Shown here in pieces: positions 63,261 to 64,000 of a stretch of DNA of 64,000 nucleotides. The translations under genes were made by a program, and so were the position numbers. The DNA is from JADKCL01 sp046329055. GTDB taxonomy: Bacteria > Bacteroidota > Bacteroidia > J057 > JADKCL01. The notes beneath the pieces are model-generated. The model was not told the origin of the DNA. It made no database searches and worked only from the letters and a program-made list of their open reading frames with translations. Location of the stretch: assembly GCA_046329055.1 (NCBI GenBank), contig JAXLVK010000011.1, positions 21,495 through 85,494 on the forward strand. Reading direction: 5' to 3'. The stretch's first letter is position 1. Every line of letters begins with the position of its first letter.

Positions 63261-64000
63261 TCACCTTAACTGGTATTCGATGTCGAATGTTTCCAGTGTG
63301 TTGATCAGATCAAGGCCGGGCTGCACGAGCATGGTCCGGCTCGTCAGGGGCACTGAGTAGCGGCTTTCCCGGTCCACAATGTTGATATCCAAGGCGCATT
63401 TGCCCCTGTGGCTGGAAAAGAGGAACTCGAGTTCGGCGATCAAGTTGTCATTGATCACATCCAGCGGAATGTCGAGGCAAAGACGTTTCGACAATTTCTC
63501 CACCGTGTCCGCGAGGAACTTGATGTCGATGATCTTCAGCTCAAACTCGTTTTGGTCGCGGAATCCGGGCACGTACTTGGCAGTGATGAAGAGCATGTTG
63601 TTCACCTCCACGTAGTTCCGAAACTTCGCGAAGTCCTCCCCGAACAATGCCAATTCCGCAGCGCCTGAGAAATCCTCCAAGCCGAAGGTCGCGAACTTGT
63701 TGCCCTTGCGGGTCATGCCTTCGCGCTTCTTGGTGACGATGCCCGCGATCTTGAGTTCCTTGTTCTTGAACCGCTCGATGTCAGCCAAACCTGCCGAGGT
63801 GAAGCTCTTGATTTCCAGCTTGTACTCGTCCAATGGGTGCCCAGAAAGGAAAAAGCCGATGACCTCCTTTTCGAAATTGAGCTTTTCCATGAGGGTCCAG
63901 TCCTCGGCCATGGGAACCTTGGGTTCCTGGATGCCGCCAACGCCGCCGTTGCTCGCGCCAAAGAGGCTGACCTGCGCGCTGTTCTTCTCGAGTTGGATCT
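63261..64000 (-). CDS. dnaE: DNA polymerase III alpha subunit, C-terminal end (partial)
   Basis: The frame is open to the right edge; about 246 residues are visible, beginning QLEKNSAQVSLFG. EKEVIGFFLSGHPLDEYKLE is the highly conserved DnaE helix-hairpin linker, and the following KIAGIVTKKREGMTRKGNKFATFGLED is the OB-fold strand region. The last ~100 residues, ending TFDIEYQLR, belong to the C-terminal tau/beta-interaction part. DnaE is the replicative polymerase. The polymerase and PHP domains lie beyond the window. trxA follows downstream. Confidence 0.95.
   Translation of the reverse strand, partial: IQLEKNSAQVSLFGASNGGVGGIQEPKVPMAEDWTLMEKLNFEKEVIGFFLSGHPLDEYKLEIKSFTSAGLADIERFKNKELKIAGIVTKKREGMTRKGNKFATFGLEDFSGAAELALFGEDFAKFRNYVEVNNMLFITAKYVPGFRDQNEFELKIIDIKFLADTVEKLSKRLCLDIPLDVINDNLIAELEFLFSSHRGKCALDINIVDRESRYSVPLTSRTMLVQPGLDLINTLETFDIEYQLR

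Overview
The window is a chromosomal segment of a fairly GC-rich member of the Bacteroidota, most likely the Saprospiria or a neighbouring lineage. The evidence is type IX secretion (T9SS) sorting domains of both kinds (type A tails and a gliding-motility-associated type B tail), SprB-like, PKD and HYR repeats, a DUF5686 barrel protein, a TonB-dependent receptor followed by a DUF4249 lipoprotein, DUF4293 membrane proteins, LytS/LytTR signalling, and promoters of the TTG-N18/20-TANNTTTG form. Species cannot be assigned from the sequence alone. I saw no rRNA, tRNA, CRISPR array or insertion sequence by eye.

Layout. 1-8.4 kb: end of an outer-membrane protein, small secreted proteins, a large SprB/PKD type B cargo protein and a helical protein of unknown role. 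8.6-12.8 kb: three secreted proteins with type A tails, one dockerin/cohesin-like and two PKD paralogues. 12.9-16 kb: tail-specific protease and a frameshifted proC. 16.2-20 kb: an M43 metalloprotease whose C-terminal third is broken by many frameshifts. 20-26 kb: a phosphatase-superfamily lipoprotein, a LytS/LytTR pair and a TonB-dependent receptor. 26-33.5 kb: a broken DUF4249 gene that runs head-on into a truncated giant HYR adhesin-like gene. 33.8-39.6 kb: glycine decarboxylase GcvP, small proteins, an FMN reductase and a metal-dependent hydrolase. 39.8-42.2 kb: a frameshifted multi-domain protein with an FQL...PIQKK N-terminus, a possible Cys/His hydrolase core and a coiled-coil tail. 42.4-49.6 kb: a lipoprotein, an L,D-transpeptidase, DUF4293 proteins, a thiolase, TruA, an AAA/PD-(D/E)XK protein, a membrane protein and a GNAT enzyme. 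49.8-52.3 kb: a two-gene cassette with a VioB-like ferritin-fold protein. 52.5-64 kb: an ABC exporter, a transglutaminase-like protein, two glycosyltransferases, an acidic 3-hydroxyacyl-CoA dehydrogenase-like protein, RidA plus a transsulfuration enzyme, a SEC-C protein, a lipoprotein, thioredoxin, and the C-terminus of DnaE.

How the genes relate. Much of the left half encodes secreted or surface proteins that would be exported by a T9SS encoded elsewhere. The LytS/LytTR operon and the TonB receptor after it carry a shared ATTCCCCG tandem motif upstream, which suggests co-regulation. The right half is mostly housekeeping and envelope metabolism.

Caution. At least five genes carry single-base deletions, insertions or premature stops, and one point near 26.69 kb joins two genes head to head, both cut there. 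These could be real decay or rearrangement, or draft-assembly errors. Read-level checking should precede biological interpretation of those loci.
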